Assembly: GCF_000717595.1 (NCBI RefSeq)
Contig: NZ_JNZO01000011.1
Span: 1 to 64,000, forward strand
Origin: Streptomyces flavochromogenes
Lineage (GTDB): Bacteria > Actinomycetota > Actinomycetes > Streptomycetales > Streptomycetaceae
Direction: 5' to 3'
DNA length: 64,000 bases
Of this stretch, positions 1-8,325 are shown in pieces. Position 1 is the first letter of the stretch; each line of letters begins with the position of its first letter. A model generated the notes under the pieces. It was not told the origin of the DNA. It was given only the letters and a program-made list of their open reading frames with translations, and made no database searches. Made by a program: the position numbers and the translations under genes.

Positions 1-602
1 GGCATGGGGTCCGGCTCCGGGGCGGGCGGGGGCACCTGGCCGGGCGTCTGCTGATCCCGGTAGAGGTGCGCGAAGGCGTCCGGCTCGGGCTCCTCCTCGC
101 CGGCCCGGGTCACCAGGTCGTCGACGCCGGTGAACTGGACGGTGCGCGCGTCGTCGCCGTACGGCAGGTGGCGGGAGGGGCCCTCGGGCTCCGGTGCCGG
201 GGTCTGGGCCCACACCCGGGGGTCGGGAGCGTGATGGGGTGCGGCCGGCTGCTGGTAGAGCGGCTGCGGCTCCTGGTACGTGCCGGGCGGGGGCGGCGGA
301 TGCGCGGCGCGGTCGTAGAGCGCCTCGGTCACCGGGTCCTGCGCGGACAGGTCCTGGGCCCGGTACGGGTCGTGGGTGAAGACGTCCTGGACGTAGGGGT
401 CCTGGGCGTACGGGTTCTGCTGGTAGCCGTCCTGTGCGTAGCCGTCCTGCCCGTAGGGGGCGTGCCCCTGCGGGCCGGGGGCACCCGGCGGCGGGGGCGG
501 CACCGGCGGGTGGCCGGAACCGGGAGGTGCCGCGGGCGTCCCACCGGACGGCGGGGTGCCGCCCGCACCCTGGCCGCGGTCACCGTCGTACGGCGCGTTC
601 AT
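1..602 (-). CDS. murJ: MurJ-like lipid II flippase, N-terminal part only (runs off the window)
   Basis: The reading frame starts with ATG at 602 and stays open to the window edge, giving the first 200 residues. What is visible is a soluble, low-complexity N-terminus rich in Pro, Gln, Gly, Tyr and Ala, with repeated YxQD-like steps (YGQDGYAQDGY, YAQDPY). No membrane segment is reached. The identification as the MurJ/MviN peptidoglycan-precursor flippase comes from context: in Streptomyces the MurJ gene carries such a long cytoplasmic extension and lies directly downstream of a DUF6049 gene that is divergent from pcnA, exactly the order seen here. It is transcribed in the same direction as the DUF6049 gene, 45 bp downstream, so the two probably share a transcript. 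The function is inferred, not read from the visible residues. Confidence 0.6.
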   Translation of the reverse strand, partial: MNAPYDGDRGQGAGGTPPSGGTPAAPPGSGHPPVPPPPPGAPGPQGHAPYGQDGYAQDGYQQNPYAQDPYVQDVFTHDPYRAQDLSAQDPVTEALYDRAAHPPPPPGTYQEPQPLYQQPAAPHHAPDPRVWAQTPAPEPEGPSRHLPYGDDARTVQFTGVDDLVTRAGEEEPEPDAFAHLYRDQQTPGQVPPPAPEPDPM

Positions 603-647
603 GGTTACCCCACCTCATCGTTTCCGGCCGACCGGCCACGACATCGC

Positions 648-3119
648 TCAACGGTCCACTTTCTCACCCGGGCCCGACGGGTCACCGCTTTCGGGCCCGG
701 TGTCCGGTGTCAGGTCACTCGGCTGCTCGGGTTCGTCCGCGTCGCGCCCGTCCGAAGGGGCTTCCGGCTCCCGCGGCGTGTCTGCCTCGGGTTCCACCTC
801 GGCCTCCGCCCCGGACTCCGGCTGCGGCGCCGTCTCCTCCGGGGTGGTGTCCGTCTCCGCCGCTTCGGCCTCGGCCTTCCGCGCGGCCACCCGCTTGCGC
901 TGGCTGTACATCCGCACCCCGGCCAGGACGAGGAGGAGGACGCCACCGGCGATCACGAGCATCACCGTGGCGGTGATCTCGGAGACCTTGACGGTGAACG
1001 TCATCGGCTGCCCGTAGGGAGTGCCGTCCTCGGTGTAGAGCTGGGCCGTCATCGGCACCTGGCCGTTGACATTGGCGGAGGCGGAGAACTTCACCGACTG
1101 GCTGTGGCCGCCGCTGATCCTCACGGGCAGCTCTTTGTACCTCTCGCCGTTCAGGTTGAGCCGGTTCTTGCTGCCGGAGGTGAGCCGCAGCACGAGATGC
1201 ACGTCCTGCAGCAGCTTGTTCTGGACCGTGACCGGGATCGTCGCGCTGCGTCCGGAGAGGGTGAGGTCGGACTTGTCGACCAGCTGGACCCCCTCGGTGA
1301 GGGTCTGCAGATACTCCAGGACGTTGATCCGGTAGAGGGCGGCGGCCCGGGCCTGCCCCCGCCACGAGGTCGACATCTCGCGGTTGATCGCGTTGGTGAA
1401 CGGGGGCACGACACGGTACTGGGCGGTGAGGATGATCTTGAAGTCGTCCAGCTCGTCACGCGTGGTCTTCATGTCGCGGAAGGCCTGTACCGGAAGCTCC
1501 CGGTCGCGCAGCTTCTTCGGGTACCGGGAGCCGGCGGGCACCGTGGTGGAGGCGCCGGGGTCCGGCTTGGCCGCGGCGGCCGCCAGGAGGTCGCTCGGCT
1601 GGCTCCACCGCTTGGCGGAGAGCCCCCGCAGGGCGGTCGCCATGGTCTGCGCCTGCGCGACGGTCGGCACCCGCTGCGGGGCGACGACGATGCTGCGCTG
1701 GTCCTCCGGCTGCTCCAGGGTGATCGCGAGGGACTGGGCGAGGAACTCCTGGACCGCGAGGGTCGAGTTCTCCGTCCGGACCATGTCCCCCTCGAAGGCC
1801 GTGGACAGGAGCGCGTCGCTCACGACGGCGTTGGTGCCGTTACTGAAGGGGCGGGCCGCGGTGGGCGTGTAGGGGAGGTCGTCGCGGACGCTGTCGCTGC
1901 GTGCGATCACCTTGTCGGCACCGGCCGAGGTCGCCACGGCCAGGATGGACGGGTCGACAGCCCCGTCGACGGGCCAGGCGAAGTCGGTGGAGGGCTGGAC
2001 GTGGAGGATGGTCTCGACCGTCGTCCCGGCGAGGGCGGTCGCCGACTGGAGGTGCCCCAGCGAGCCGGGGACGTCCTTGCCGCGGTGGGCGAGGGAGGCG
2101 AGGTCGGGGTCGGCGAAGGGCAGGGCGACGACCTTGTGGCCCTGGACGGCCTTCTCCAGCGAGTCCAGCCACCGCTGGGCGACGGCCTGGTGCTTGCCGG
2201 GGACGCGCAGGGCGCCGGCCTTGACGCGGTAGCCGTTCGCCATGGCGTCGACGGAGGCCAGAAGATCCGGGTCGACCACCCAGGTGACCGGGAGGTCCTT
2301 GCCCAGCGAGACGAGCTCGTCGAGCCGCCCGCCCGGCTTCAGCTCGGCCGCCAGGGTGTCGTCCTCGAACACCGGGGTCTGCTGGTCGTCGGTCGCCGTC
2401 TCGGCCGACACATGTGCCGAGGAGATCAGCGGCCAGAGGTAGGTCAGCTGGGTCCTCTTCTCGGTGGCCTCGGGCTGGTAGGGGACGAACGTCCGCTCGA
2501 TACCGAGCACCCGGTCGTAGCGGCGGTCCGAGGTCTGTCCGGTGAGCGAGACGCCCAGCTGGTAGACACCCGCCTCGTCGAGTCCGAGGTCGGAGACCGG
2601 CACGGAGAGGGAGAAGTCCGTACTGAGGCCGGGGCCCAGCCGGGGGACCTTGACCGTGGGAACGTCGTCGAGGGGGGCGGGGTCGCTGTCGCTCCGGTAG
2701 CCGGTGCGGCCCGTCACCTGCTCGATCTCGCTGCGGCTCGTCATCTGCGGCCCGACGCGCAGGTCCACGGTCGCGTCGGTCACCGTCTTCTTGCTCCGGT
2801 TGGTCACCGTGCCGGTGATGGTGACCGTGTCTCCCTCGACGGGCGCGCTCGGCGCCAGCGTGTCGAGAGACACATCGACGGTCTTCGAGCCGGTGGCGTC
2901 GTCGGCGGCGAACGCCGGGGAGGAGGTGGCCGGGGCCTGGAGGAGACCGGCGAGGAGCGGCGCCCCGAAGGCGACGGTGATCGTGCGCCGCAGCCACCGG
3001 CGGGCAGGTGAGGGACCGGTTCCCTGGATGTCTGCCGCCTCGGCCACGCGTTCGCCCGTCCTCGTCGTTGTCTCTGGTGTGAGTGGTGTAGGTGGTTCCC
3101 GGTTGCTGTGTCCAGGCAT
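648..3119 (-). CDS. DUF6049 family exported, membrane-anchored protein
   Basis: About 823 residues if translation starts at the ATG at 3119; a GTG at 3047 is an alternative, and neither has a clear ribosome-binding site. A signal-type sequence follows the start region (RRWLRRT, then a hydrophobic stretch ending near AFA). A long extracytoplasmic body follows, with an NPCBM/CARDB-like beta-rich start and later sections without recognisable catalytic motifs. One C-terminal membrane helix (ATVMLVIAGGVLLLVLAG) is followed by a basic and then acidic Glu/Pro-rich cytoplasmic tail. This protein family is conserved between murJ and pcnA in actinobacteria, which suggests a cell-envelope role linked to peptidoglycan export. 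No enzymatic activity is evident. The open frame extends to 3527, but that extension runs across the divergent pcnA start and is not believed. Confidence 0.8.
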   Translation of the reverse strand: MPGHSNREPPTPLTPETTTRTGERVAEAADIQGTGPSPARRWLRRTITVAFGAPLLAGLLQAPATSSPAFAADDATGSKTVDVSLDTLAPSAPVEGDTVTITGTVTNRSKKTVTDATVDLRVGPQMTSRSEIEQVTGRTGYRSDSDPAPLDDVPTVKVPRLGPGLSTDFSLSVPVSDLGLDEAGVYQLGVSLTGQTSDRRYDRVLGIERTFVPYQPEATEKRTQLTYLWPLISSAHVSAETATDDQQTPVFEDDTLAAELKPGGRLDELVSLGKDLPVTWVVDPDLLASVDAMANGYRVKAGALRVPGKHQAVAQRWLDSLEKAVQGHKVVALPFADPDLASLAHRGKDVPGSLGHLQSATALAGTTVETILHVQPSTDFAWPVDGAVDPSILAVATSAGADKVIARSDSVRDDLPYTPTAARPFSNGTNAVVSDALLSTAFEGDMVRTENSTLAVQEFLAQSLAITLEQPEDQRSIVVAPQRVPTVAQAQTMATALRGLSAKRWSQPSDLLAAAAAKPDPGASTTVPAGSRYPKKLRDRELPVQAFRDMKTTRDELDDFKIILTAQYRVVPPFTNAINREMSTSWRGQARAAALYRINVLEYLQTLTEGVQLVDKSDLTLSGRSATIPVTVQNKLLQDVHLVLRLTSGSKNRLNLNGERYKELPVRISGGHSQSVKFSASANVNGQVPMTAQLYTEDGTPYGQPMTFTVKVSEITATVMLVIAGGVLLLVLAGVRMYSQRKRVAARKAEAEAAETDTTPEETAPQPESGAEAEVEPEADTPREPEAPSDGRDADEPEQPSDLTPDTGPESGDPSGPGEKVDR

Positions 3120-3258
3120 GGTAACGAGGCACGCTGGGAGCAAGTGCCGGGGACTGCTCCAGCCGATCTTCGACGGCGCCCGTCCGGTGGCTCCCTGTGT
3201 ATCCCCCACGGGAAAACGAGGACGTCGGCGCGGGCCGGGGCACGTACCCTTTTCTGTT

Positions 3259-4725
3259 GTGCCGAACGCCAACGAAGACACCCCGACTGCACTGAGCCAG
3301 GTGCAACGCCGCGCGGTCAGTGAACTGCTGCGTGTGTCCCCTGTCGCCGACGACCTCGCCCGCCGTTTCCAGGAGGCCGGGTTCAGCCTCGCGCTGGTCG
3401 GCGGCTCGGTACGGGACGCATTGCTCGGCCGGCTCGGCAACGACCTGGACTTCACCACCGACGCCCGCCCCGAGGACGTACTGAAGATCGTCCGTCCGTG
3501 GGCCGACGCGGTGTGGGAGGTCGGCATCGCCTTCGGGACCGTCGGCTGCCAGAAGGAGGCCCGCGTCGGAGACGTCGATCAGAGCTATCAGATCGAGGTC
3601 ACCACGTACCGCTCGGAGGCGTACGACCGCACCTCGCGCAAGCCCGAGGTCTCCTACGGCGATTCCATCGACGAGGACCTCGTCCGGCGTGACTTCACCG
3701 TCAACGCCATGGCCGTGGCCCTCCCGGAGAAGGAGTTCATCGACCCGTACGGCGGCCTTGAGGACCTCGCCGCCCGGGTGCTGCGCACGCCGGGTACGCC
3801 GGAGGCGTCCTTCTCCGACGATCCGCTGCGCATGATGAGGGCCGCGCGTTTCGCCGCTCAGCTGGACTTCGAGGTGGCCCCCGAGGTCGTCACGGCGATG
3901 ACGGAGATGTCCGGCCGGATCGAGATCGTCTCCGCCGAGCGAGTCCGTGACGAGCTCAACAAGCTGCTGCTCTCCTCCCACCCCAGGAAGGGCCTCGGTC
4001 TGCTCGTGGACACGGGGCTCGCCGAGCACGTGCTGCCCGAGCTGCCGGCGCTGCGTCTGGAGAGCGATGAGCACCACCGGCACAAGGATGTGTACGAGCA
4101 CTCACTGACCGTGCTCGACCAGGCCATCGACCTGGAAGAGGACGGACCCGACCTGGTGCTGCGCATCGCGGCCCTGCTCCACGACATCGGCAAGCCGCGC
4201 ACTCGCCGCTTCGAGAAGGACGGCCGGGTCTCCTTCCATCACCACGAGGTGGTGGGCGCGAAGATGACCAAGAAGCGCATGACCGCGCTCAAGTACTCCA
4301 ACGAGATGATCAAGGACGTCTCGCGGCTCGTGGAACTGCACCTCCGCTTCCACGGTTACGGGACCGGCGAGTGGACCGACTCGGCCGTGCGTCGTTACGT
4401 CCGGGACGCCGGGCCGATGCTCTCGCGTCTGCACAAGCTGACCCGCTCGGACTGCACCACCCGCAACAAGCGCAAGGCGGGTGCGCTCTCCCGTGCCTAC
4501 GACGGCCTGGAGGACCGCATCGCCCAACTTCAGGAGCAGGAGGAGCTCGACGCGATCCGCCCCGACCTCGACGGCAACCAGATCCAGGAGATCCTGGGCA
4601 TCGGTCCCGGTCCCGCCATCGGGCAGGCGTACAAGTTCCTCCTGGAGCTCCGGCTGGAGAACGGGCCGATGGAGCACGACCAGGCCGTGGCCGCGCTCAA
4701 GGAATGGTGGGCCACACAAGGCTGA
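3259..4725 (+). CDS. pcnA: CCA-adding tRNA nucleotidyltransferase / poly(A) polymerase family, HD-domain type
   Basis: About 488 residues from a GTG at 3259. The class II nucleotidyltransferase motif is clear near the N-terminus (LVGGSVRDALLGR followed by DLDFTTDARP), with the carboxylates DLD that bind the catalytic metals. An RNA-binding head and neck region follows (RDFTVNAMAV, FSDDPLRMMRAARFAAQL), then an HD phosphohydrolase-type domain around residue 310 (LLHDIGKPRTR). The enzyme maintains the 3'-CCA end of tRNAs or adds 3' tails to RNA; sequence alone does not separate the two activities. It is divergent from the DUF6049 gene and convergent with the MFS gene, with two parS hairpins just after its stop codon. 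In-frame sequence upstream to 2704 is antisense to the DUF6049 gene and was excluded. Confidence 0.93.
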   Translation: MPNANEDTPTALSQVQRRAVSELLRVSPVADDLARRFQEAGFSLALVGGSVRDALLGRLGNDLDFTTDARPEDVLKIVRPWADAVWEVGIAFGTVGCQKEARVGDVDQSYQIEVTTYRSEAYDRTSRKPEVSYGDSIDEDLVRRDFTVNAMAVALPEKEFIDPYGGLEDLAARVLRTPGTPEASFSDDPLRMMRAARFAAQLDFEVAPEVVTAMTEMSGRIEIVSAERVRDELNKLLLSSHPRKGLGLLVDTGLAEHVLPELPALRLESDEHHRHKDVYEHSLTVLDQAIDLEEDGPDLVLRIAALLHDIGKPRTRRFEKDGRVSFHHHEVVGAKMTKKRMTALKYSNEMIKDVSRLVELHLRFHGYGTGEWTDSAVRRYVRDAGPMLSRLHKLTRSDCTTRNKRKAGALSRAYDGLEDRIAQLQEQEELDAIRPDLDGNQIQEILGIGPGPAIGQAYKFLLELRLENGPMEHDQAVAALKEWWATQG

Positions 4726-4746
4726 GCCTCGTCCGCGAGCGGCGAT

Positions 4747-4760
4747 GTTTCACGTGAAAC
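4747..4760. promoter_or_regulatory. parS: parS site 1 (ParB binding), inside an imperfect hairpin
   Basis: Exact GTTTCACGTGAAAC, the Streptomyces ParB consensus. Flanking bases extend the dyad to about 38 bp (roughly 4735-4772) with one mismatch and one G-U pair, so transcripts of pcnA could fold here. It lies 21 bp after the pcnA stop codon. Confidence 0.95.
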
Positions 4761-4791
4761 GTCGCCACTCGCGACAGCCGTGAGGGGTGAT

Positions 4792-4805
4792 GTTTCACGT
4801 GAAAC
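4792..4805. promoter_or_regulatory. parS: parS site 2 (ParB binding), inside a perfect 34-bp dyad
   Basis: Exact GTTTCACGTGAAAC, 45 bp from site 1. The dyad is perfect over 34 bp (4782-4815) and its outer arm includes the stop codon of the convergent MFS gene (stop at 4807-4809). The same DNA can act as ParB site and as a bidirectional terminator-like hairpin. Confidence 0.95.
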
Positions 4806-4806
4806 A

Positions 4807-6066
4807 TCACCCCTCCGTGCGTTCGCCCCGCAAGGACAGCGCGATCACCGCGTAGATCACGGCCACAAGAACGACCAGCAGCGCGGACCGGCCGTCGGGC
4901 GGCAGCATCAGCGCCGCGACCCCGGCCGCGGCCACGAAGGCCACGTTGAACAACACGTCGTACAGCGCGAAGACCCGGCCTCGGTAGGCGTCGTCCACGG
5001 AGGTCTGCACCACCGTGTCCGTCGCGATCTTGGATCCCTGGGTGGTGAGTCCGAGAATGAAGGCGGCGACGAAGAAGGGCACCGGGGCGAAGGTCAGGGC
5101 CAGCACGGGTTCGAGCACAGCGGCCGTCGCCGCGCACACGGTCATCCAGCCGAAGGGCCCGAGCCGGCCCACCGCCCACGGGGAGAGCAGGGCAGCCGCG
5201 AAGAACCCCGCGCCCGAGGCACCGACGGCGATTCCGAGGAGCCCGAGCCCGTCGGACTCTGTGGAGCCCCACTCGTAGCGGCAGAGCATGAGCACGGTGA
5301 CGAGCAGGGCGCCGTAACAGAAGCGCATGAGACCCACCGCGGCGAGAGCGCGAGCGGCGGGCCGCCGCTGGGAGAGGTGTCGCAATCCATCGCCCAGCCC
5401 TCGGGCCGTGGAGGTCAGGGCGGAGCTGAGCCGCTGGGGCACGAGGGCCGGATCGGGGCCCAGGAGCTCCCGGGACATCCGCAGCGAGGCGAGGGCGGCG
5501 CAGAGATAGAGGACGGCGCCGAAGGCCACCACGGCCGCGGCGGACTCGTCGGCGATCAGCTGAATGGCGAAGGCGAGACCACCGCCCACGGTCGCGGCGA
5601 GGGTGCCGGCGGTGGGGGAGAGCGAGTTCGCCACGACCAGCCGTTCGTCGTCGACGACACGCGGGAGCGAGGCCGAGAGCCCCGCGAGGACGAAGCGGTT
5701 GACGGCCGTGACGGAGAGCGCGGAGGCGTAGAAGAGCCAGTCGGGGACCGAAGCGAGGACGAGTACGGCGGTCCCGCCGGCGAGGAGGGCGCGGAGGAGG
5801 TTGCCGTACAGGAAGACCTGGCGGCGCTGCCAGCGGTCGAGGAGCACACCCGCGAAGGGCCCGACGAGCGAGTACGGCAGCAGGAGGACCGCCATGGCGG
5901 AGGCGATCGCGGCGGGTGAGGTCTGTTTCTCGGGGGAGAACACGACGTACGTGGCCAGGGCCACCTGGTAGACGCCGTCGGCGCACTGGGAGAGCAGCCG
6001 GACGGCGAGCAGGCGGCGGAAGTTCGTCAGGCGCAGGAGTACGCGCAGATCACGTACGACGGACAT
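4807..6066 (-). CDS. MFS transporter (drug-exporter-like)
   Basis: About 419 residues from the ATG at 6066 (MSVVRDLRVLLRLTNFRRLL). The open frame extends to 6129 but MSVV is the natural MFS start. The protein has about 12 hydrophobic helices and an MFS motif-A-like loop between the second and third helices (PFAGVLLDRWQRRQV), typical of the macrolide-efflux/enterobactin-exporter branch. The substrate is unknown. The gene lies between the inositol-phosphate synthase gene (same strand, upstream) and the convergent pcnA. Its stop codon falls inside the parS 2 palindrome, so ParB occupancy or hairpin formation could affect its 3' end. Confidence 0.88.
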   Translation of the reverse strand: MSVVRDLRVLLRLTNFRRLLAVRLLSQCADGVYQVALATYVVFSPEKQTSPAAIASAMAVLLLPYSLVGPFAGVLLDRWQRRQVFLYGNLLRALLAGGTAVLVLASVPDWLFYASALSVTAVNRFVLAGLSASLPRVVDDERLVVANSLSPTAGTLAATVGGGLAFAIQLIADESAAAVVAFGAVLYLCAALASLRMSRELLGPDPALVPQRLSSALTSTARGLGDGLRHLSQRRPAARALAAVGLMRFCYGALLVTVLMLCRYEWGSTESDGLGLLGIAVGASGAGFFAAALLSPWAVGRLGPFGWMTVCAATAAVLEPVLALTFAPVPFFVAAFILGLTTQGSKIATDTVVQTSVDDAYRGRVFALYDVLFNVAFVAAAGVAALMLPPDGRSALLVVLVAVIYAVIALSLRGERTEG

Positions 6067-6088
6067 GGCAGCAAGACTCACACACGAA

Positions 6089-6120
6089 GAGGGCCCCCGG
6101 GCAGTGCCGCGGGGACCCTC
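6089..6120 (-). terminator. Hairpin downstream of the inositol-phosphate synthase gene
   Basis: GAGGG-C-CCCCG pairs with CGGGG-A-CCCTC around a short loop; it begins 21 bp after the stop codon at 6142. There is no U-tract, as is usual for Streptomyces terminators. It also overlaps the presumed promoter region of the MFS gene. Confidence 0.5.
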
Positions 6121-6141
6121 GATCGACAAGCGTGTGGCGCC

Positions 6142-7224
6142 TTAGCGCTCGACCTCACCCTTGATGAACTTCTCGACGTTGGCCAGGGCCTCGTCGTCGA
6201 AGTACTGCACCGGCGGGCTCTTCATGAAGTAGCTCGACGCGGAGAGGATGGGGCCGCCGATGCCGCGGTCCTTGGCGATCTTTGCGGCGCGCAGGGCGTC
6301 GATGATGACACCCGCCGAGTTCGGGGAGTCCCACACCTCGAGCTTGTACTCGAGGTTCAGCGGAACGTCGCCGAAGGCACGGCCCTCGAGGCGCACGTAC
6401 GCCCACTTGCGGTCGTCCAGCCAGGCCACGTAGTCCGAGGGACCGATGTGGACGTTCTTCTCGCCCAGCTCGCGGTCGGGGATCTGCGAGGTGACGGCCT
6501 GGGTCTTGGAGATCTTCTTCGACTCGAGGCGGTCGCGCTCGAGCATGTTCTTGAAGTCCATGTTGCCGCCGACGTTGAGCTGCATCGTGCGCTCAAGACG
6601 GACACCGCGGTCCTCGAACAGCTTCGCCATCACGCGGTGCGTGATGGTCGCGCCGACCTGCGACTTGATGTCGTCGCCGACGATCGGGACGCCCGCCTCG
6701 GTGAACTTGTCAGCCCACTCCTTGGTGCCGGCGATGAAGACCGGAAGGGCGTTGACGAACGCGACCTTGGCGTCGATGGCGCACTGGGCGTAGAACTTCG
6801 CCGCGTCCTCGGAACCCACCGGCAGGTAGCAGATGAGAACGTCGACCTCGCGGTCCTTGAGGATCTGGACGACGTCCACCGGCTCCTCGGCGGACTCCTC
6901 GATGGTCAGGCGGTAGTACTTGCCGAGACCGTCGAGGGTGTGACCGCGCTGGACCGTGACGCCCTTGTTCGGGACGTCACAGATCTTGATGGTGTTGTTC
7001 TCGCTGGCGCCGATGGCGTCCGAGAGGTCGAGGCCGACCTTCTTCGCGTCGACGTCGAAGGCCGCGACGAAGTCGATGTCACGGACGTGGTAGTCGCCGA
7101 ACTGCACGTGCATCAGGCCGGGGACCTTGGCCGCCGGGTCGGCGTCCTTGTAGTACTCGACGCCCTGAACCAGCGAGGCGGCGCAGTTGCCCACGCCGAC
7201 GATGGCTACGCGAACCGAACCCAT
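6142..7224 (-). CDS. ino1: myo-inositol-1(3)-phosphate synthase
   Basis: 360 residues. It converts glucose 6-phosphate to inositol 3-phosphate with NAD, the first step to phosphatidylinositol and mycothiol in actinobacteria. The N-terminus shows the Rossmann motif [14 protein letters not shown]. Family signatures follow: [18 protein letters not shown], the [12 protein letters not shown] segment, and [13 protein letters not shown] with the catalytic-core region. The length matches the short actinobacterial/archaeal form rather than the roughly 530-residue eukaryotic form. The PadR gene is 48 bp upstream on the same strand, so the two are probably co-transcribed, with PadR control through the palindrome at 7991-8021. 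Confidence 0.95.
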   Translation of the reverse strand: MGSVRVAIVGVGNCAASLVQGVEYYKDADPAAKVPGLMHVQFGDYHVRDIDFVAAFDVDAKKVGLDLSDAIGASENNTIKICDVPNKGVTVQRGHTLDGLGKYYRLTIEESAEEPVDVVQILKDREVDVLICYLPVGSEDAAKFYAQCAIDAKVAFVNALPVFIAGTKEWADKFTEAGVPIVGDDIKSQVGATITHRVMAKLFEDRGVRLERTMQLNVGGNMDFKNMLERDRLESKKISKTQAVTSQIPDRELGEKNVHIGPSDYVAWLDDRKWAYVRLEGRAFGDVPLNLEYKLEVWDSPNSAGVIIDALRAAKIAKDRGIGGPILSASSYFMKSPPVQYFDDEALANVEKFIKGEVER

Positions 7225-7272
7225 TCCGGTTGCTCCCTGTGTGATCGTGGAAGCCCTGCTGTGCGCAGGGTT

Positions 7273-7953
7273 TCACTTGGTGGTGTCGTCGGACGGATCC
7301 GGCCGGGTACTGCCCCCGTGCCGGGGCAGGCCGCCCGTTTCTCCAGAATCGTTGTCGTGCAGAGCGGGGGCGTCGGGGCCGGATCGCTGATCCCGCCCTG
7401 CCCGCTCGCTCTCGATGAGCTCGTTCAGCCAGCGCACTTCGCGCTCCACGGACTCCATGCCGTGGCGCTGCAGCTCAAGCGTGTAGTCGTCGAGGCGCTC
7501 GCGGGTGCGCACCAGGGAGGCGCGCATCTTCTCCAGGCGCTCCTCCAGCCGGCTGCGGCGACCCTCGAGGACCCGCATCCGCACCTCGCGCTCGGTCTGC
7601 CCGAAGAAGGCGAAGCGTGCGGCGAAGTGCTCGTCCTCCCAGGCGTCCGGGCCGGTGTGGGACAGGAGCTCCTCGAAGTGCTCCTTACCCGCGGCCGTCA
7701 ACCGGTAGACGATCTTGGCTCGGCGTCCTGCGAGTGAAGCGGCGAGGGCTTCCTCGGGAGCGCTGCCCGGTTCCTCGATCAACCAGCCGTTGGCGACCAG
7801 CGTCTTGAGGCAGGGATACAGCGTTCCGTAGCTGAAGGCCCGGAAGACGCCCAGCGAGGTGTTGAGGCGCTTCCGCAGCTCGTACCCGTGCATCGGAGCC
7901 TCGCGCAGCAGGCCGAGGACGGCGAACTCGAGGATGCCGGAGCGTCTGCTCAT
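7273..7953 (-). CDS. PadR family transcriptional repressor
   Basis: 226 residues. The N-terminal winged-helix domain is typical of PadR (LEFAVLGLLREAPMHGYELRKRL, then FSYGTLYPCLKTLVANGWL and RAKIVYRLTAAGKEHFEELL). A C-terminal helical region with many Arg/Glu residues follows (EREVRMRVLEGRRSRLEERL), used for dimerisation in the family, and a polar tail. The start at 7953 has a purine-rich stretch upstream. The perfect 31-bp inverted repeat 38 bp upstream of the start is a strong candidate for an autoregulatory operator that would also control the downstream inositol-phosphate synthase gene. No effector can be deduced. Confidence 0.92.
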   Translation of the reverse strand: MSRRSGILEFAVLGLLREAPMHGYELRKRLNTSLGVFRAFSYGTLYPCLKTLVANGWLIEEPGSAPEEALAASLAGRRAKIVYRLTAAGKEHFEELLSHTGPDAWEDEHFAARFAFFGQTEREVRMRVLEGRRSRLEERLEKMRASLVRTRERLDDYTLELQRHGMESVEREVRWLNELIESERAGRDQRSGPDAPALHDNDSGETGGLPRHGGSTRPDPSDDTTK

Positions 7954-8325
7954 TCCTCGCCTCCTCCTTCGCCTTCGGGGCCCTTATGCCGTGCTGATGT
8001 ATCGACTCGATACATCAGCACGATAGAACGGCCCGAAGGCCCCGACAAGTGGGCCCGCCGTGACCGGCGTCACATCATCAATTCACAGCGTTCGACTTGC
8101 CTGATTTGGGGTGAACTCCGGCGCTAGGTGGGTTTTGGCCGTGCGTAGGCTGTGCCGCATGCAGAACACCGGGAACCGAGCGCTGCCGAGGGGCGTCAGT
8201 GCTCCGGGTGACCGGCTGCGATACGGAGGGGCCTCCGATGGGGTTCCGGCCGTGCGCATTTCGGGGGGACCGGAACTCAACTGCCGCTTCCAGGCGTTCG
8301 CGCCTGCCCGAGGAGTAGTCGTTCG
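7954..8325. other. Divergent intergenic region between padR and the penicillin-binding protein gene
   Basis: 372 bp. It contains the 31-bp palindrome at 7991-8021 next to padR, and a short open frame (ATG 8159 to stop 8327-8329) whose stop overlaps the PBP start codon. A purine-rich GAGGAG lies about 12 bases before the PBP ATG. Nothing else was recognised. Confidence 0.7.
7991..8021. promoter_or_regulatory. Operator-like 31-bp perfect inverted repeat, probable PadR site
   Basis: Two 15-bp arms, GTGCTGATGTATCGA and its exact reverse complement, flank a single C. The core ATGTATCGA/TCGATACAT has the ATGT...ACAT ends common in PadR operators. Its place just upstream of padR (start 7953) supports autoregulation; direct evidence of binding is lacking. 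Confidence 0.75.

Noticed and set aside
66..3011. Long plus-strand open frame of 981 codons over the murJ/DUF6049 genes
   Set aside because: Antisense shadow of two real minus-strand genes; low-complexity Arg/Gly/Val-rich product with no domain.
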